DNA of 64,000 bases from Olleya sp. Hel_I_94 (GTDB taxonomy: Bacteria > Bacteroidota > Bacteroidia > Flavobacteriales > Flavobacteriaceae), in NCBI RefSeq assembly GCF_007827365.1, contig NZ_VISI01000002.1, forward strand, positions 1,989,001 through 2,053,000. Direction: 5' to 3'. The translations under genes and the position numbers were made by a program. Positions 54,808 to 63,664 of the stretch are shown here, piece by piece. Positions within the stretch are counted from its first letter, which is position 1. Each line of letters begins with the position of its first letter. A model generated the notes under the pieces. That model did no database searches and had not been told where the DNA came from. It worked only from the letters and a program-made list of their open reading frames with translations.

Positions 54808-56157
54808 ATGAAAATTAAAACAATCCATAAAACTTTAACCCTTTTTTCCATTTTAATGGCATTATCGTGTAATGACGATACTGAAAACACAACCCCTAAT
54901 CCAACGATTACAACGCAAGGAATTGTAGAAAGCGTTAAAACAATTGGAGGTTCTAAAAACGAAAGTGGACAAGCTGTTAAAAACACTTCTGATGGTGGTT
55001 ATATCGTTTTAGGTTTTACACAATCAACAGATGGTGATGTAACAACTAAACTAGATAACAGTTATGATGTTTGGGTTGTAAAATACAATCAAGACAACCA
55101 ATTACAATGGTCTCAAACATATGGAGGATCAGGTGACGAAAGAGGTAATGATATTATTCAAACTAACGATGGAGGTTATGCAATAATTGGATTTACTTAC
55201 AGTAACGATGGAGACATCACTAACAATAATGGACAGGAAGACTTTTGGATTATAAAAATAGACGCTCAAGGCAACTTGATTTGGCAAAAAACGTATGGCT
55301 TTTCAGGGATAGATACAGGCTACTCTATTATACAAACTAGCGACAATGGTTTCTTTGTAACCGGAGTTTTAGATGTTACAGCATCCAATGGAGCAGGAAA
55401 TACCAGAAGCAACCAAACATTACATGCTGGCGGAGATTATTGGGCTGTAAAATTAGATCAATCCGGAACGTTAGAATGGAGTAAATACTTTGGTGGTTTT
55501 TTCTCAGACACTGCCTATGATGCCATTCAAACAGCAGACCAAGGTTTTATTATTGTCGGATCATCAGATAGCGCAGACACAGATATCTCTAATAATAAAG
55601 GATCTTATGATTTTTGGGTTGTTAAAATATCAAACTCAGGTAACTTAGAATGGGAGAAAAATTTTGGAGGAGATGAAATTGATGAAGCAAGAGCAATAAC
55701 ACCTTCAGGAGATGGAAACTATTTAATTATAGGAGATACAAGAAGCGAAGATATTGACGTAAGCACAAATTTTGGAGCTGCAGATGTCTGGCTAATAAAA
55801 ATTTCTCCACAAGGAGAATTACTTTGGGAAAAAACATATGGAGGAGAAGATTTTGACGTTGGTAGAGCAATCTCTTCAACTCAAGACAATGGATTTATTA
55901 TCTGCGGAAGCTCAAGAAGTTTAACCGGAAATTTAACTAATAATAAAGGCCAAAATGATGGTTGGGTTTTGCAAATCGACGCTAATGGTAGCTTAAAATG
56001 GCAACAAAGTATTGGAGGTAGTAACATTGACTTTTTATACGGAATTACACAGCTTAATAATGGCACAATAATATCTGTTGGAGAATCCAGCAGTAATGAT
56101 TTTGATATCACAGAAAATAAAGGATTTACAGACTTACTCTTAATTGAAATAAAATAA
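54808..56157 (+). CDS. Lipoprotein of seven repeats, probable seven-bladed propeller
   Basis: 449 residues. Lipobox C21 (ALSC) followed by NDDTEN. The mature protein is seven repeats of about 55-65 residues, each with a GG near the start, a DGGY-like turn, a D/W/K strand (for example DVWVVKY, DFWIIKID, DYWAVKLD, DFWVVKIS, DVWLIKIS, DGWVLQID) and a closing W. The third copy is longer by about 8 residues. No enzyme motif was seen. A surface-exposed binding propeller is likely. It sits between the LVIVD lipoprotein and the MbnP-like gene. Confidence 0.8.
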   Translation: MKIKTIHKTLTLFSILMALSCNDDTENTTPNPTITTQGIVESVKTIGGSKNESGQAVKNTSDGGYIVLGFTQSTDGDVTTKLDNSYDVWVVKYNQDNQLQWSQTYGGSGDERGNDIIQTNDGGYAIIGFTYSNDGDITNNNGQEDFWIIKIDAQGNLIWQKTYGFSGIDTGYSIIQTSDNGFFVTGVLDVTASNGAGNTRSNQTLHAGGDYWAVKLDQSGTLEWSKYFGGFFSDTAYDAIQTADQGFIIVGSSDSADTDISNNKGSYDFWVVKISNSGNLEWEKNFGGDEIDEARAITPSGDGNYLIIGDTRSEDIDVSTNFGAADVWLIKISPQGELLWEKTYGGEDFDVGRAISSTQDNGFIICGSSRSLTGNLTNNKGQNDGWVLQIDANGSLKWQQSIGGSNIDFLYGITQLNNGTIISVGESSSNDFDITENKGFTDLLLIEIK

Positions 56158-56159
56158 AA

Positions 56160-56924
56160 ATGAAAAAAACAATTGCCCTTATATTGCTTCTAGCAATTAC
56201 ATTTTCCTGTAACGAGGATATGGATGACAACACAACATTATCTGCAAGCGTTAACTTTAAATTTACGCATGATTGGAATGACACTCTAATTAATAGTAGC
56301 AATCTAGAAACAGAAACAGTTACAAATGCTAATGGTGAAGTAATAAACATGGTTAGATTTAGATATTTAACATCTAAATTCAAACTAACAAATACAGCAG
56401 GAGACACCTACAGTTTTGAAGGCTTTAAATTTACAGACTTAGCAGAAGAAGAGTCATACAATTTTACGCCAGACATAAATGGAATTCCTTCCGGAACTTA
56501 CACTTTAAGCTTTGTTTGGGGTTTTGATGAAGAAGATAATATTGATGGAGCCTATCCAACATTAAATACAGCCAGTTGGAATTGGCCAGAAATGTTAGGT
56601 GGTGGTTATCATTTTTTACAATTTGATGGTATGTATAATGTAGACACACCAAACCCTTTACCTTTTAACTTTCATAATGGTACAGCAAGAGTTGAAGATG
56701 GATTATTTGAACAAAATTTTGCGACGATAACTTTAGACACACCAATTACAATAACTACCGAAACTACAATAGAGGTTAAGATGAATATCGCTGAGCTATT
56801 TACAAACCCTAACACATGGGACTTAAACGTATTAGACACACCTTTAATGCCTAATTATGACGCTCAAAAAATGATGCAAGAAAACATTTTAAGTGTGTTT
56901 ACAATTGGCGAAATCACACAATAA
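56160..56924 (+). CDS. MbnP-like copper-binding lipoprotein
   Basis: 254 residues. Lipobox C17 (TFSC) followed by NEDMDDN. The MbnP-family signature is present: VNFKFTHDW near residue 31, and ASWNWPEMLGGGYHFLQFDG at 138-157, with W140 and W142 ahead of a GY, where the family has a Trp that its partner MbnH oxidises to kynurenine. The family is known from methanobactin clusters, where it binds copper. The gene directly precedes an MbnH-like di-heme gene with a 3-base gap, which supports the pairing. No methanobactin precursor or synthesis gene is here. Confidence 0.82.
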   Translation: MKKTIALILLLAITFSCNEDMDDNTTLSASVNFKFTHDWNDTLINSSNLETETVTNANGEVINMVRFRYLTSKFKLTNTAGDTYSFEGFKFTDLAEEESYNFTPDINGIPSGTYTLSFVWGFDEEDNIDGAYPTLNTASWNWPEMLGGGYHFLQFDGMYNVDTPNPLPFNFHNGTARVEDGLFEQNFATITLDTPITITTETTIEVKMNIAELFTNPNTWDLNVLDTPLMPNYDAQKMMQENILSVFTIGEITQ

Positions 56925-56927
56925 CTA

Positions 56928-58001
56928 ATGAAACACTGGTTAACATACAGCCTATTTTTTATAATTCTTTTTAATTGCTCTTCCGAGGAAGCATCGCAAG
57001 ACAACAACTATGTTCCAATCCCATTTCAATTAGAAATACCTTCACTATTTGAAGACAAATTAATTGATCCAATAATTCCTGTGAGTAACAAATTAACTGT
57101 GGAAGGTGTAGCATTAGGCAAACGGTTATTTTTTGACAACATATTATCCGTTAACAACACCAAAGCCTGTGCTAGTTGCCATTCACCACAGCATGCTTTT
57201 TCTGATCCAAATCAGTTTAGTGTTGGTGTAACAAACATTGAAGGCACCAGAAATAGCATGCCTCTATTTAATTTAGCTTGGAATTTTGACGACAGATATT
57301 TTTGGGATGGACACGCATTAGGATTAGAAAACCAAGCGCTAGAACCAGTAATAGATGCTAACGAGCTGGGAAATGATAGTTGGGAACCAGTGGAAGCAAA
57401 ACTTAATAATCATCCAGAATATCCGCAACTATTCAAACAGGCTTTTGGCACCTCAGTGATCACTAAAACATTAGTTTCAAAAGCAATAGCTCAATTTGAA
57501 CGCACTTTAATTTCCGGCAACTCAAAATTTGATAAATTTTCAAACGGAGAAGTTGCATTAACACCACAAGAACAAAACGGATTGGATGTTTTTATGGACG
57601 AAACTAGAGGTGATTGTTTTCATTGTCATGGTAATCCAAACAATCCACTTTGGACAGATAATAAGTTTCACAACAACGGTTTGGATGCCACATTTTCAGA
57701 TTTAGGATTTGGTTTAATAACTGGTAATCCTAATGATAATGGTAAATTTAAATCACCATCCTTACGTAATCTAGCCTACACAGCTCCTTATATGCATGAT
57801 GGTCGATTCGCAACATTGGACCAAGTTATTGAGCATTACAGTACAGGACTACAAGCGTCTTCAACCATTGATCCTTTAATGAAAAAAGTAGCACAAGGAG
57901 GTGTCAATCTTACAACACAAGACAAAGCTGACCTAAAGGCCTTTTTGCTATCGCTTTCTGACCCTTCTTTTTTAAACAATCCAGCATTTATTCCTGAATA
58001 A
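56928..58001 (+). CDS. MbnH-like di-heme cytochrome c peroxidase lipoprotein
   Basis: 357 residues. Lipobox C17 (LFNC) followed by SSEEAS. Two c-type heme sites are visible: CASCH at 81-85 and CFHCH at 230-234. The rest matches the MauG/cytochrome-c-peroxidase fold (ALGKRLFFD, SCHSPQHAFSD, RNSMPLFNLAWN, FWDGHA and YTAPYMHDGRF). MbnH is the member that modifies MbnP. The pairing with the MbnP-like gene makes this role more likely than ordinary H2O2 reduction, but both are possible. It closes the operon. Confidence 0.85.
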   Translation: MKHWLTYSLFFIILFNCSSEEASQDNNYVPIPFQLEIPSLFEDKLIDPIIPVSNKLTVEGVALGKRLFFDNILSVNNTKACASCHSPQHAFSDPNQFSVGVTNIEGTRNSMPLFNLAWNFDDRYFWDGHALGLENQALEPVIDANELGNDSWEPVEAKLNNHPEYPQLFKQAFGTSVITKTLVSKAIAQFERTLISGNSKFDKFSNGEVALTPQEQNGLDVFMDETRGDCFHCHGNPNNPLWTDNKFHNNGLDATFSDLGFGLITGNPNDNGKFKSPSLRNLAYTAPYMHDGRFATLDQVIEHYSTGLQASSTIDPLMKKVAQGGVNLTTQDKADLKAFLLSLSDPSFLNNPAFIPE

Positions 58002-58066
58002 AAAAAACCTATAAAACCATATACTAATATAATGTTAGTTGATATGGTAAAAAGCGACTGATGTTG

Positions 58067-58074
58067 TATCTTTG
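58067..58074 (+). promoter_or_regulatory. -7 box (TATCTTTG) of the suf operon
   Basis: TATCTTTG at 58067-58074, followed by CA, lies 32 bases before the A-type carrier ATG. TTG at 58039-58041 is 25 bases upstream, longer than usual, so a regulator or a weaker -33 box may act. No Fur or IscR box was recognised. Confidence 0.6.
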
Positions 58075-58106
58075 CACTCTATTTAGATAAAATCTAATTA
58101 ACAAGT

Positions 58107-58436
58107 ATGATAAAAGTTTCTGATACCGCTAAAAAGAAAGTCATCGAATTGATGAATGATGATGGCTTTAACCCAAGCACAGACTACGTTCGCGTTGGTG
58201 TAAAAAGTGGTGGTTGTTCTGGATTGTCTTATGATTTAAAATTTGACAAAGCAAAAGAAGATGAAGACAAAGTGTTTGAAGACAATGACGTTAAAATTAT
58301 TGTAGACAAAAAAAGTTTTCTTTATCTTATAGGTACCACTTTAGAATACTCTGGCGGATTAAACGGAACTGGGTTTGTGTTTAATAACCCTAACGCTAAC
58401 CGTACTTGCGGTTGTGGCGAATCATTTTCATTATAA
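58107..58436 (+). CDS. sufA: A-type iron-sulfur carrier (SufA/IscA/HesB family)
   Basis: 109 residues with the three Fe-S cysteines in [10 protein letters not shown] and TCGCGESF. Takes clusters from the SufBCD scaffold and hands them on. First gene of the suf operon, 20 bases before sufB. Which subfamily member (SufA, IscA or ErpA) it is cannot be set by sequence reading. Confidence 0.92.
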   Translation: MIKVSDTAKKKVIELMNDDGFNPSTDYVRVGVKSGGCSGLSYDLKFDKAKEDEDKVFEDNDVKIIVDKKSFLYLIGTTLEYSGGLNGTGFVFNNPNANRTCGCGESFSL

Positions 58437-58455
58437 CAAAACTGATAGACAAATT

Positions 58456-59904
58456 ATGTCAAAATATACAGAGGACGACCTTAGAGAAGAATTAAAAACC
58501 AAAGAATATGAATATGGTTTTTTTACAGATATAGAATCTGAAACATTCCCTATTGGTCTAAACGAAGATATCGTTCGTGCTATTTCTATGAAAAAAGAAG
58601 AGCCAGAATGGATGACAGAATGGAGACTTGAAGCATTTAAAGTGTGGCAAGCAATGGAAGAACCGGATTGGGCTAATGTAAATTACACCAAACCAGATTT
58701 TCAGGCAATTGCATATTACTCTGCTCCTGTTGCTGTGGATCCTAACAAGACATTAGATGACGTAGATCCAGATTTACTAGCAATGTATAAAAAGCTAGGA
58801 ATATCTGTTGACGAGCAAAAAAAGATGAACAATGTCGCTATGGATATTGTTGTCGACTCTGTGTCTGTTGCCACAACTTTTAAAAAGACTTTAGCAGAAA
58901 AAGGTATTATTTTTATGCCAATATCTGAAGCTATAAAAGAACATCCAGAATTAGTTAGAAAATACATTGGTACCATCGTACCAACAACAGACAACTTTTA
59001 TGCAGCATTAAATAGTGCTGTATTTAGTGACGGTTCTTTTTGTTATATTCCTAAAGGTGTTAAATGTCCAATGGAATTATCAACATACTTCAGGATTAAT
59101 CAAGGTGGTACAGGACAATTTGAACGCACATTATTAGTAGCAGATGAAGGTAGTTATGTATCATACCTGGAAGGCTGTACTGCGCCTAGTAGAGACGAGA
59201 ACCAATTACACGCAGCAGTTGTAGAGCTTATTGCTTTAGATGATGCTGAAATAAAATACAGTACAGTACAAAATTGGTATCCTGGTAATGCTGAAGGAAA
59301 AGGTGGTGTTTACAACTTTGTAACTAAACGTGGTTTATGCGAAAAAAACGCCAAAATCTCTTGGACTCAAGTTGAAACAGGAAGTGCTGTAACTTGGAAA
59401 TACCCAAGTTGTATATTAAAAGGAGATAATTCTGTAGGCGAATTTTACTCTATTGCTGTCACTAACAATCACCAACAAGCAGATACTGGAACAAAAATGA
59501 TTCATTTAGGTAAAAACACTAAATCAACCATTATTTCTAAAGGTATATCTGCAGGAAAATCACAAAACTCTTATCGTGGTTTAGTTCAAATTAGTAGTCG
59601 TGCAGACAATGCTAGAAACTTTTCTCAATGTGATAGTTTGTTAATGGGTAACGAGTGTGGTGCACACACCTTCCCATATATAGAAGCTAAAAATAAGACT
59701 GCACAAATAGAGCACGAAGCAACAACAAGTAAAATTGGTGAAGACCAAATATTTTATTGCAACCAACGTGGTATAGATACAGAAAAAGCTATTGCACTAA
59801 TTGTAAATGGATTTAGTAAAGAAGTACTAAATAAATTACCAATGGAGTTTGCTATTGAAGCTCAAAAACTATTAGAAATATCGTTAGAAGGATCTGTTGG
59901 ATAA
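58456..59904 (+). CDS. sufB: Fe-S cluster assembly scaffold subunit SufB
   Basis: 482 residues from the ATG at 58456; a longer frame from 58375 overlaps the carrier gene and is rejected. The SufB features are [25 protein letters not shown] and [17 protein letters not shown], with NSYRGL and a C-terminal [10 protein letters not shown]. Forms the SufBC2D scaffold with SufC and SufD. It starts 19 bases after the A-type carrier gene. Confidence 0.96.
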   Translation: MSKYTEDDLREELKTKEYEYGFFTDIESETFPIGLNEDIVRAISMKKEEPEWMTEWRLEAFKVWQAMEEPDWANVNYTKPDFQAIAYYSAPVAVDPNKTLDDVDPDLLAMYKKLGISVDEQKKMNNVAMDIVVDSVSVATTFKKTLAEKGIIFMPISEAIKEHPELVRKYIGTIVPTTDNFYAALNSAVFSDGSFCYIPKGVKCPMELSTYFRINQGGTGQFERTLLVADEGSYVSYLEGCTAPSRDENQLHAAVVELIALDDAEIKYSTVQNWYPGNAEGKGGVYNFVTKRGLCEKNAKISWTQVETGSAVTWKYPSCILKGDNSVGEFYSIAVTNNHQQADTGTKMIHLGKNTKSTIISKGISAGKSQNSYRGLVQISSRADNARNFSQCDSLLMGNECGAHTFPYIEAKNKTAQIEHEATTSKIGEDQIFYCNQRGIDTEKAIALIVNGFSKEVLNKLPMEFAIEAQKLLEISLEGSVG

Positions 59905-59914
59905 TATATATACT

Positions 59915-60778
59915 ATGAAAAAACTAACCCTAATTTTATTAAGCTTAACCTTTATGGTAGCTTGTAAAAATGATAATAAACAAACTGAGGTTACTACCCA
60001 AACAAAAGCAGAACCAATCAAACTATTTATGTTTGATGGAGGAACAGTTCAGGTTAACAAATTAGAGATTTTTTCTCAAGACGATTTGTACAAAGGTGAA
60101 AGTAAAACTTTTGCTGATATGTTTTTTGTTATTAAACATCCAGAAGGTAATTTGCTTTGGGATGCAGGATTAGCAGAAGGTTTAGTTGGACAAAAACCTT
60201 TTACTACTCCTGATGGTGCATTTACCGTATCTAGAGATCAAGGTATTGAAGAACAACTAAAAACAATAGGTTTACAAACTAAAGATATTGACTATATAGC
60301 CTTATCACACACACATTTTGATCACTCAGGATCTGCATCAAAATTAGCTCATGCTACTTGGATTGTTCAACAAGTAGAATATGACTTTGTTACAAGTATA
60401 GAGCAACAAAAAAACAATCCTGATAATTACAACGCTATAAAGGATTTAAAAATAACTAAAAAAATCAATGGAGATTTGGATGTTTTTGGAGATGGAAAAG
60501 TGATTATTAAGTCCACTCCAGGTCATACACCAGGTCACCAATCTTTATTTTTAGATTTAGAGCAAGAAGGACCATTATTTTTAGCAGGAGATTTATATCA
60601 TTTTGAAGAAAACAGAACGAATCATATTGTACCAAGTTTCAACTTTAGTGTAGAGGACACAAAAGCATCAATGGAAACTTTTGAAGCTTTTGCAAAACAA
60701 AAAGAAGCACGAGTGATCATTCAGCATTCAACAAAAGATTACAATAGTTTAAATCACGCTCCAGAGCCTATTCAATAA
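59915..60778 (+). CDS. Lactonase-like metallo-beta-lactamase lipoprotein in the suf operon
   Basis: 287 residues from the ATG at 59915. An earlier ATG at 59897 overlaps sufB and would spoil the signal sequence. C17 ends a lipobox (FMVAC). Metal ligands are SHTHFDHSG (132-139), then His in STPGHTPGHQSLFL and Asp in LAGDLYH. The layout is that of N-acyl-homoserine lactonases (AiiA/AttM type). It lies between sufB and sufC, which is unusual for Fe-S assembly. The substrate is unknown. Confidence 0.85.
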   Translation: MKKLTLILLSLTFMVACKNDNKQTEVTTQTKAEPIKLFMFDGGTVQVNKLEIFSQDDLYKGESKTFADMFFVIKHPEGNLLWDAGLAEGLVGQKPFTTPDGAFTVSRDQGIEEQLKTIGLQTKDIDYIALSHTHFDHSGSASKLAHATWIVQQVEYDFVTSIEQQKNNPDNYNAIKDLKITKKINGDLDVFGDGKVIIKSTPGHTPGHQSLFLDLEQEGPLFLAGDLYHFEENRTNHIVPSFNFSVEDTKASMETFEAFAKQKEARVIIQHSTKDYNSLNHAPEPIQ

Positions 60779-60786
60779 ATATAAGC

Positions 60787-61134
60787 ATGAAAAAAATAGC
60801 TATTCTTTTAATTTTTATTGCATTTGTAAGTTGCAAAAAAGATCAAGGCACAGCCTTTAAAGGAGATTTTGTATACTATGCAAACGCAGCAGTATTTCAA
60901 GTAGGTAATGATATACATGGTGTGGTCCTAAATGACCAAGTAAGTACATTGGCCGAACAAGCTAAACAATACCAAAAAGAGCCAACAGATATGGTGACTG
61001 TAGAAGTTTTAGGAGAGTTAATTCCTAAAAAAGAAAATGAAGATAGCTGGCCTTTTAAATTAAAAATAAATAAAATAGTAAGCGTTAGCGCTTTAGACCC
61101 GAATAAAAACGACGTTATCAAACTAGGAAAATAA
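60787..61134 (+). CDS. Small lipoprotein of unknown function in the suf operon
   Basis: 115 residues with lipobox C16 (AFVSC) followed by KKDQG. The mature domain is mostly beta ([23 protein letters not shown], then [31 protein letters not shown]), possibly an OB-like or NlpE-like small barrel by eye. It starts 8 bases after the lactonase-like gene and 5 bases before sufC. Confidence 0.75.
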   Translation: MKKIAILLIFIAFVSCKKDQGTAFKGDFVYYANAAVFQVGNDIHGVVLNDQVSTLAEQAKQYQKEPTDMVTVEVLGELIPKKENEDSWPFKLKINKIVSVSALDPNKNDVIKLGK

Positions 61135-61139
61135 ACAGT

Positions 61140-61892
61140 ATGTTACAAATAAAAAATTTACACGCAAGTGTTGAAGATAAATCTATTTTAAAAGGTATTA
61201 ACCTTGAAGTTAAAGCAGGAGAAGTACATGCTATAATGGGACCAAATGGTTCTGGTAAAAGTACATTAGCTTCGGTAATAGCAGGAAAAGAAGAATATGA
61301 AGTAACAGATGGAACTATTCTTTTAGAAGGTGAAGATATTGACGAATTAGCAGCAGAGGAACGTGCACACAAAGGTGTGTTTTTATCGTTTCAATATCCA
61401 GTAGAAATTCCTGGAGTTAGCGTTACTAACTTTATGAAAACTGCAATTAACGAAACACGTAAAGCTAAAGGTTTACCTGATATGCCAGCTAACGAAATGC
61501 TAAAAATGATTCGTGAAAAATCAGAACTTTTAGAAATTGATCGTAAGTTTTTATCTAGATCTTTAAACGAAGGATTCTCTGGTGGAGAAAAGAAACGTAA
61601 CGAGATTTTTCAAATGGCTATGTTAGAACCTAAATTAGCCATTTTAGATGAAACTGATTCAGGATTAGATATCGATGCTTTACGTATTGTAGCCAATGGT
61701 GTAAATAAACTAAAAAGTAAAGATAATGCTGTAATAGTCATTACCCATTACCAACGTTTACTAGACTATATCGTACCTGATTTTGTCCACGTACTATACA
61801 ATGGTCGTATTGTTAAGTCTGGAGGAAAAGAACTAGCACATGAGTTAGAAGAAAAAGGTTACGACTGGATCAAAGAAGAAGTAGACGCTTAA
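61140..61892 (+). CDS. sufC: Fe-S assembly ATPase SufC
   Basis: 250 residues, an ABC-type ATPase. Walker [10 protein letters not shown] (about residues 35-43), Q-loop in [11 protein letters not shown], signature [11 protein letters not shown], Walker [13 protein letters not shown] and the H-loop VITHYQR are present; the SufC-type ETDSGLD is diagnostic. It drives cluster building in SufBCD. A 125-base gap with a hairpin separates it from sufD. Confidence 0.97.
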   Translation: MLQIKNLHASVEDKSILKGINLEVKAGEVHAIMGPNGSGKSTLASVIAGKEEYEVTDGTILLEGEDIDELAAEERAHKGVFLSFQYPVEIPGVSVTNFMKTAINETRKAKGLPDMPANEMLKMIREKSELLEIDRKFLSRSLNEGFSGGEKKRNEIFQMAMLEPKLAILDETDSGLDIDALRIVANGVNKLKSKDNAVIVITHYQRLLDYIVPDFVHVLYNGRIVKSGGKELAHELEEKGYDWIKEEVDA

Positions 61893-61910
61893 AAAGTTTG
61901 CAATGGTACT

Positions 61911-61927
61911 GTTATCTAACAGATAAC
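61911..61927. other. Small hairpin in the sufC-sufD gap
   Basis: GTTATCT, AAC loop, AGATAAC. It is AT-rich and has no T-run after it, so it is not a typical terminator. It could be an RNA processing or attenuation element, since the gap here (61893-62017) is the largest in the operon. Confidence 0.4.
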
Positions 61928-62017
61928 TTACCGCTAAAAACACAAATAAATATAATACGTTACAGCATTAATTAACAAACCCTGTTTTTTAATAGCTGAA
62001 TACCGAAGACTTAAAAT

Positions 62018-63331
62018 ATGAGTTTAAAAGAAAAATTAGTATCCTCTTTTTTAGCATTCGAAAATCAAGTGGATTTAGAGTCTAAAATACATGATGTTAG
62101 AAGCGAAGCAATAAAAACGTTTGAGGCTAAAGGCTTTCCTACAAAAAAGGACGAAGCTTGGAAGTACACCTCTTTAAATAGTGTTTTAAAACACGACTAT
62201 AGCTTGTTTCCTAAACAAGATAATGCCTTAGAGTACAGTGATATTAAAAAGTATTTTCTAGATGATATTGACACTTACAAAATCGTGTTTATAGATGGTA
62301 AATACTCTTCTAATTTATCTCAAACTACGCATGATGGTATTGATGTTTGCCTAATGTCTTCAGCATTGCACAAACCTAAATACCAACTAATTATTGAAAA
62401 CTACTTTAATAAAGTAGCAGGTAAAGAAGGATTAACATCTTTAAATACCGCTTTTTCTAAAGAAGGTGCCTACATACACATTCCTAAAAACAAAGTGGTT
62501 GCTAAACCTATTCAAATAGTACATTTTTCTACAGGAAATGAAGCTGCATTAATGCTACAACCACGTAACTTAATTGTGGTTGACGAAAACTCTCATGTAC
62601 AAATTATAGAGCGTCACCAAAGTTTGACAGACAATCCTGTTTTAACAAATTCTGTTACAGAAATTGTTGCTAACAAACGTGCCATAGTTGATTACTATAA
62701 AGTGCAAAATGACAACATTAATGCATCATTAATAGACAGCACTTTTGTAGAGCAAAAACGCGAAAGCCATGTATCTGTGCATACGTTTAGTTTTGGAGGA
62801 AAGTTAACACGTAACAATTTAAACTTCTATCAAAACGGAGAATATATGGACTCTACATTAAACGGAGTTACCATTATTGGAGATAAACAACATGTTGACC
62901 ACAACACTTTAGTACATCATATAGAACCTAATTGCGAAAGTCATCAGGACTACAAAGGAATTTTTAACGACAGCTCAACTGGTATCTTTAATGGTAAAGT
63001 TGTAGTAAACAAAGAGGCACAAAAAACCAATGCCTTCCAATCAAATAACAACATATTATTAAGCGATAAGGCAACGATAAACTCTAAACCTCAACTAGAA
63101 ATTTTTGCAGATGATGTAAAATGTTCTCATGGTTGTACAATTGGACAATTAGACGAAAGTGCTTTATTTTATATGAAATCTAGAGGTATTCCAGAAAAAG
63201 AAGCTAAAGGATTATTAATGTACGCTTTTAGTAATAACGTTTTAAAGTCTGTAAAAATTCCAGAATTAAAACAACGAATAACTAAAATTATAGCAAATAA
63301 ATTAGGTGTTAATATAGGTTTTGACTTGTAA
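62018..63331 (+). CDS. sufD: Fe-S cluster assembly protein SufD
   Basis: 437 residues; partner of SufB. The N-terminal helical part has KDEAWKYTSLNSVL, and the beta-helix part has YIHIPKNKVVAKPIQIVH, NSHVQIIERH and DVKCSHGCTIGQLDESALFYMKSRGI, which is the family signature with the conserved Cys/His region. The paralogy with SufB is clear by the shared FNGKV-like and THxxP-like strands. Confidence 0.96.
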   Translation: MSLKEKLVSSFLAFENQVDLESKIHDVRSEAIKTFEAKGFPTKKDEAWKYTSLNSVLKHDYSLFPKQDNALEYSDIKKYFLDDIDTYKIVFIDGKYSSNLSQTTHDGIDVCLMSSALHKPKYQLIIENYFNKVAGKEGLTSLNTAFSKEGAYIHIPKNKVVAKPIQIVHFSTGNEAALMLQPRNLIVVDENSHVQIIERHQSLTDNPVLTNSVTEIVANKRAIVDYYKVQNDNINASLIDSTFVEQKRESHVSVHTFSFGGKLTRNNLNFYQNGEYMDSTLNGVTIIGDKQHVDHNTLVHHIEPNCESHQDYKGIFNDSSTGIFNGKVVVNKEAQKTNAFQSNNNILLSDKATINSKPQLEIFADDVKCSHGCTIGQLDESALFYMKSRGIPEKEAKGLLMYAFSNNVLKSVKIPELKQRITKIIANKLGVNIGFDL

Positions 63332-63336
63332 AAAAT

Positions 63337-63651
63337 ATGGATATTTTAAACACTTCAAACAAAACCTTTATTAAATTAATTAGTATTTGTTTAGTAATAG
63401 CTGCTGTAACAGGCACACTATTTTATTTTACAAAAGGTGGTTTTTTTGATGGTATATTACTAACCTTTGTAGGTCTGTCATGTACTTACATGTTGCTAGT
63501 TTTATCTGTATTTGTATTTAAAAATTTAATTAACTTCATGGCTAAAGGCAATATAAAGCTGATACACGTGGCTTTATCACTTGGTATAACATTAGCAATG
63601 TGTATTTATCTTTTTATACAACTTTTTAATATTGTAGCTAAAGAGTTTTAA
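63337..63651 (+). CDS. Small membrane protein of unknown function in the suf operon
   Basis: 104 residues with three predicted transmembrane helices (about 14-30, 42-63 and 76-97). No motif is recognised. It lies 5 bases after sufD and 13 bases before sufS, so it must be in the same transcript. Its role in cluster assembly is not evident. Confidence 0.8.
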   Translation: MDILNTSNKTFIKLISICLVIAAVTGTLFYFTKGGFFDGILLTFVGLSCTYMLLVLSVFVFKNLINFMAKGNIKLIHVALSLGITLAMCIYLFIQLFNIVAKEF

Positions 63652-63664
63652 TTTATTTTCAATT

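Noticed and set aside
58375..58455. 27-residue extension of SufB
   Set aside because: It overlaps the A-type carrier gene in another frame and does not look like SufB; the ATG at 58456 does.
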